Below are positions 41,521 through 42,260 of a DNA stretch of 42,260 nucleotides, in pieces. The notes under the pieces were generated by a model. It was not told the origin of the DNA. It saw only the letters and a list, made by a program, of their open reading frames with translations, and ran no database searches. Made by a program: the position numbers and the translations under genes. Each line of letters begins with the position of its first letter. Within the stretch, counting starts at the first letter, position 1. Source of the stretch: Chloroflexota bacterium (lineage in GTDB: Bacteria > Chloroflexota > Dehalococcoidia > Dehalococcoidales > JACPPQ01); NCBI GenBank assembly GCA_016190925.1, contig JACPPQ010000096.1, positions 1 to 42,260 on the forward strand, in the 5' to 3' direction.

Positions 41521-41937
41521 GCTCTCAGCGGTCAGCTATCAGCTTTCAGTCTTCCCCGCCATACCCTGAGATTCTTCAGTCGCCCCGCCAAAGGCGGGCG
41601 GACTACTTCAGAATGACATCATCGGACACTCTCGGACTTTATCCCCCTTATTGTTTGCTGCTTTCGGTTTTCAGCCTTCCCTCCCCCAAGACTCTTTAAT
41701 CATCCTTCGGCAAACTCCAATTACCTCCGATGACTTGAGTAGGAGTACCAATTTCTCACATCCAGTTTTGAGGCTGAAAAATGCTGTTTCTCAAACTTCC
41801 TATGACGTTCAGGTGATTTACAAAAATCTGTTTCCAGTATCAAATTATGAGGAGCGATTTCTTACTTTAGTACCCCCGGAAGAACGGTAACAAAGCAGGG
41901 CAAACCTTTGTTTTTAAGTTAAAGAGGAAAATTTGAA

Positions 41938-41961
41938 GGGCGACCTGGTGAGAGGTCGCCC
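41938..41961. other. perfect 8-bp stem hairpin
   Basis: GGGCGACC and GGTCGCCC pair fully around TGGTGAGA. It has no T-run. It stands about 200 bases upstream of the partial exported gene, which could make it part of its leader. Confidence 0.5.
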
Positions 41962-42166
41962 GTTTGAAGGCTTAAGAAATAAACTGACTGGCTGGCCAGT
42001 TCTCCGCTGCCTTCATATCTATTATAAAGCAGAACCAGTGAATTTTCAATACTCTGTGCCCAGCCAGCGAAAAGGAGGTGCATAGGGCAAAGCAAGTATT
42101 AGCGGACAAACTCTTATATCGTTATGTCTCAAACAAAAACGGACAAAGAGTCATGAAGGAGCTGGA

Positions 42167-42260
42167 ATGAAGAAACTATTAATGGTAGCCTTGTTTTGTT
42201 TAGCGATACTGGGCACAATCGTTGGCACCGTTGCCGCCCAGACCAGCCTGGCCAATGTCA
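42167..42260 (+). CDS. partial exported protein (signal peptide only)
   Basis: The frame from the ATG at 42167 runs off the window end after 31 residues: MKKLLMVALFCLAILG and onwards to TVAAQTSLANV. This is a classical Sec signal peptide with basic n-region, hydrophobic core and an AxA-like site near VAAQ. AAGGAG precedes the ATG by 6-7 bases. The mature protein is not visible, so no function can be given. Confidence 0.75.
   Translation, partial: MKKLLMVALFCLAILGTIVGTVAAQTSLANV

Larger units (their letters stand above)
41359..42166. other. 808-base intergenic region rich in repeats
   Basis: No convincing gene. It contains short TCAGCYTTCAGC-type repeats (41366-41390, 41520-41552, 41655-41680), copy 3 of the dispersed hairpin repeat (41411-41520), a weak terminator AACAAAG/CTTTGTT with a T-run (41889-41915) and the perfect hairpin GGGCGACC-TGGTGAGA-GGTCGCCC (41938-41961). 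An open frame at 41651-41890 has no ribosome binding site or family resemblance and is not called. Confidence 0.6.

Noticed and set aside
41651-41890. 79-codon open frame as a gene
   Set aside because: No ribosome binding site, no recognisable domain, and it lies within a repeat-rich intergenic stretch.
41889-41961. c-di-GMP-I riboswitch
   Set aside because: GCAGGGCAAACC looks like the start of that aptamer, but the needed GACGCAAAGCC segment is absent and the bases instead form a simple AACAAAG/CTTTGTT terminator-like stem.
42110-42166. tRNA or CRISPR in the terminal region
   Set aside because: I looked for clover-leaf arms and for regularly spaced repeats throughout the window and found none.

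Overview
The window looks like a chromosomal segment of an anaerobic, uncultured bacterium, most plausibly a Dehalococcoidia-like member of the Chloroflexota. The pointers are an LL-diaminopimelate aminotransferase lysine branch, an NrpR-type regulator, iron-sulfur, flavin and c-type cytochrome redox genes, a TRAP transporter joined to an aldehyde:ferredoxin oxidoreductase, and a panG-panD-panB-panC operon behind a structured leader. The assignment is inference: there is no rRNA, tRNA or CRISPR array in the window.

Layout. 0.2-4.5 kb (minus strand): hflX, dapL, dapF and a C-GCAxxG-C-C redox protein that reads through an in-frame TGA (likely selenocysteine) with a SECIS-like hairpin directly behind it. 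4.7-6.9 kb: a metallo-beta-lactamase-fold hydrolase and a divergent alpha/beta-hydrolase lipoprotein. 7.0-10.6 kb: a strong promoter, a leader RNA ending in an intrinsic terminator, then the pantothenate operon. 10.6-11.9 kb: an MFS carrier. 12.2-15.2 kb: an orphan NuoE/NuoF/NuoG-N-type NAD(P)H dehydrogenase module. 15.2-18.6 kb: a flavoprotein, an NrpR-like regulator, two tiny genes and a cation efflux protein. 18.7-22.6 kb: an alpha/beta hydrolase, a DapA-family aldolase, a VOC protein and a DUF1847 protein. 22.6-28.0 kb: a TRAP transporter (P, Q, M) running into an AOR-family oxidoreductase. 28.2-33.2 kb: small stress or degradation-type genes, an FMN/4Fe-4S/FAD ene-reductase and a frameshifted lipoprotein.

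The final third, 33.2-41.4 kb, is the most coherent system: a GAF-like/LuxR regulator, a sensor histidine kinase with a c-type heme motif (CHRCH) in its extracytoplasmic domain, its NarL-family response regulator, and then a slipin, a membrane-anchored tetraheme cytochrome c, a Tat-exported four-cluster ferredoxin, an NrfD-type quinone-linked membrane subunit and a 62-residue membrane protein. Palindromic operator candidates lie between the response regulator and the respiratory genes, and three 18-bp direct repeats lie upstream of the kinase. The simplest model is a heme-based redox sensor controlling a menaquinone-linked electron transfer complex whose catalytic subunit is outside the window.

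The intergenic regions carry repeats: a dispersed hairpin repeat with a compensatory base change (three copies), two MITE-like insertions (one with a clear 5-bp target duplication inside another repeat), and GC-rich palindromic units (CCCGTATCRAGTACGGGG type). Gene starts are unusual in places: hflX appears to need an ATA start, one hydrolase mRNA looks leaderless, and a LuxR gene is preceded by a short overlapping ORF.
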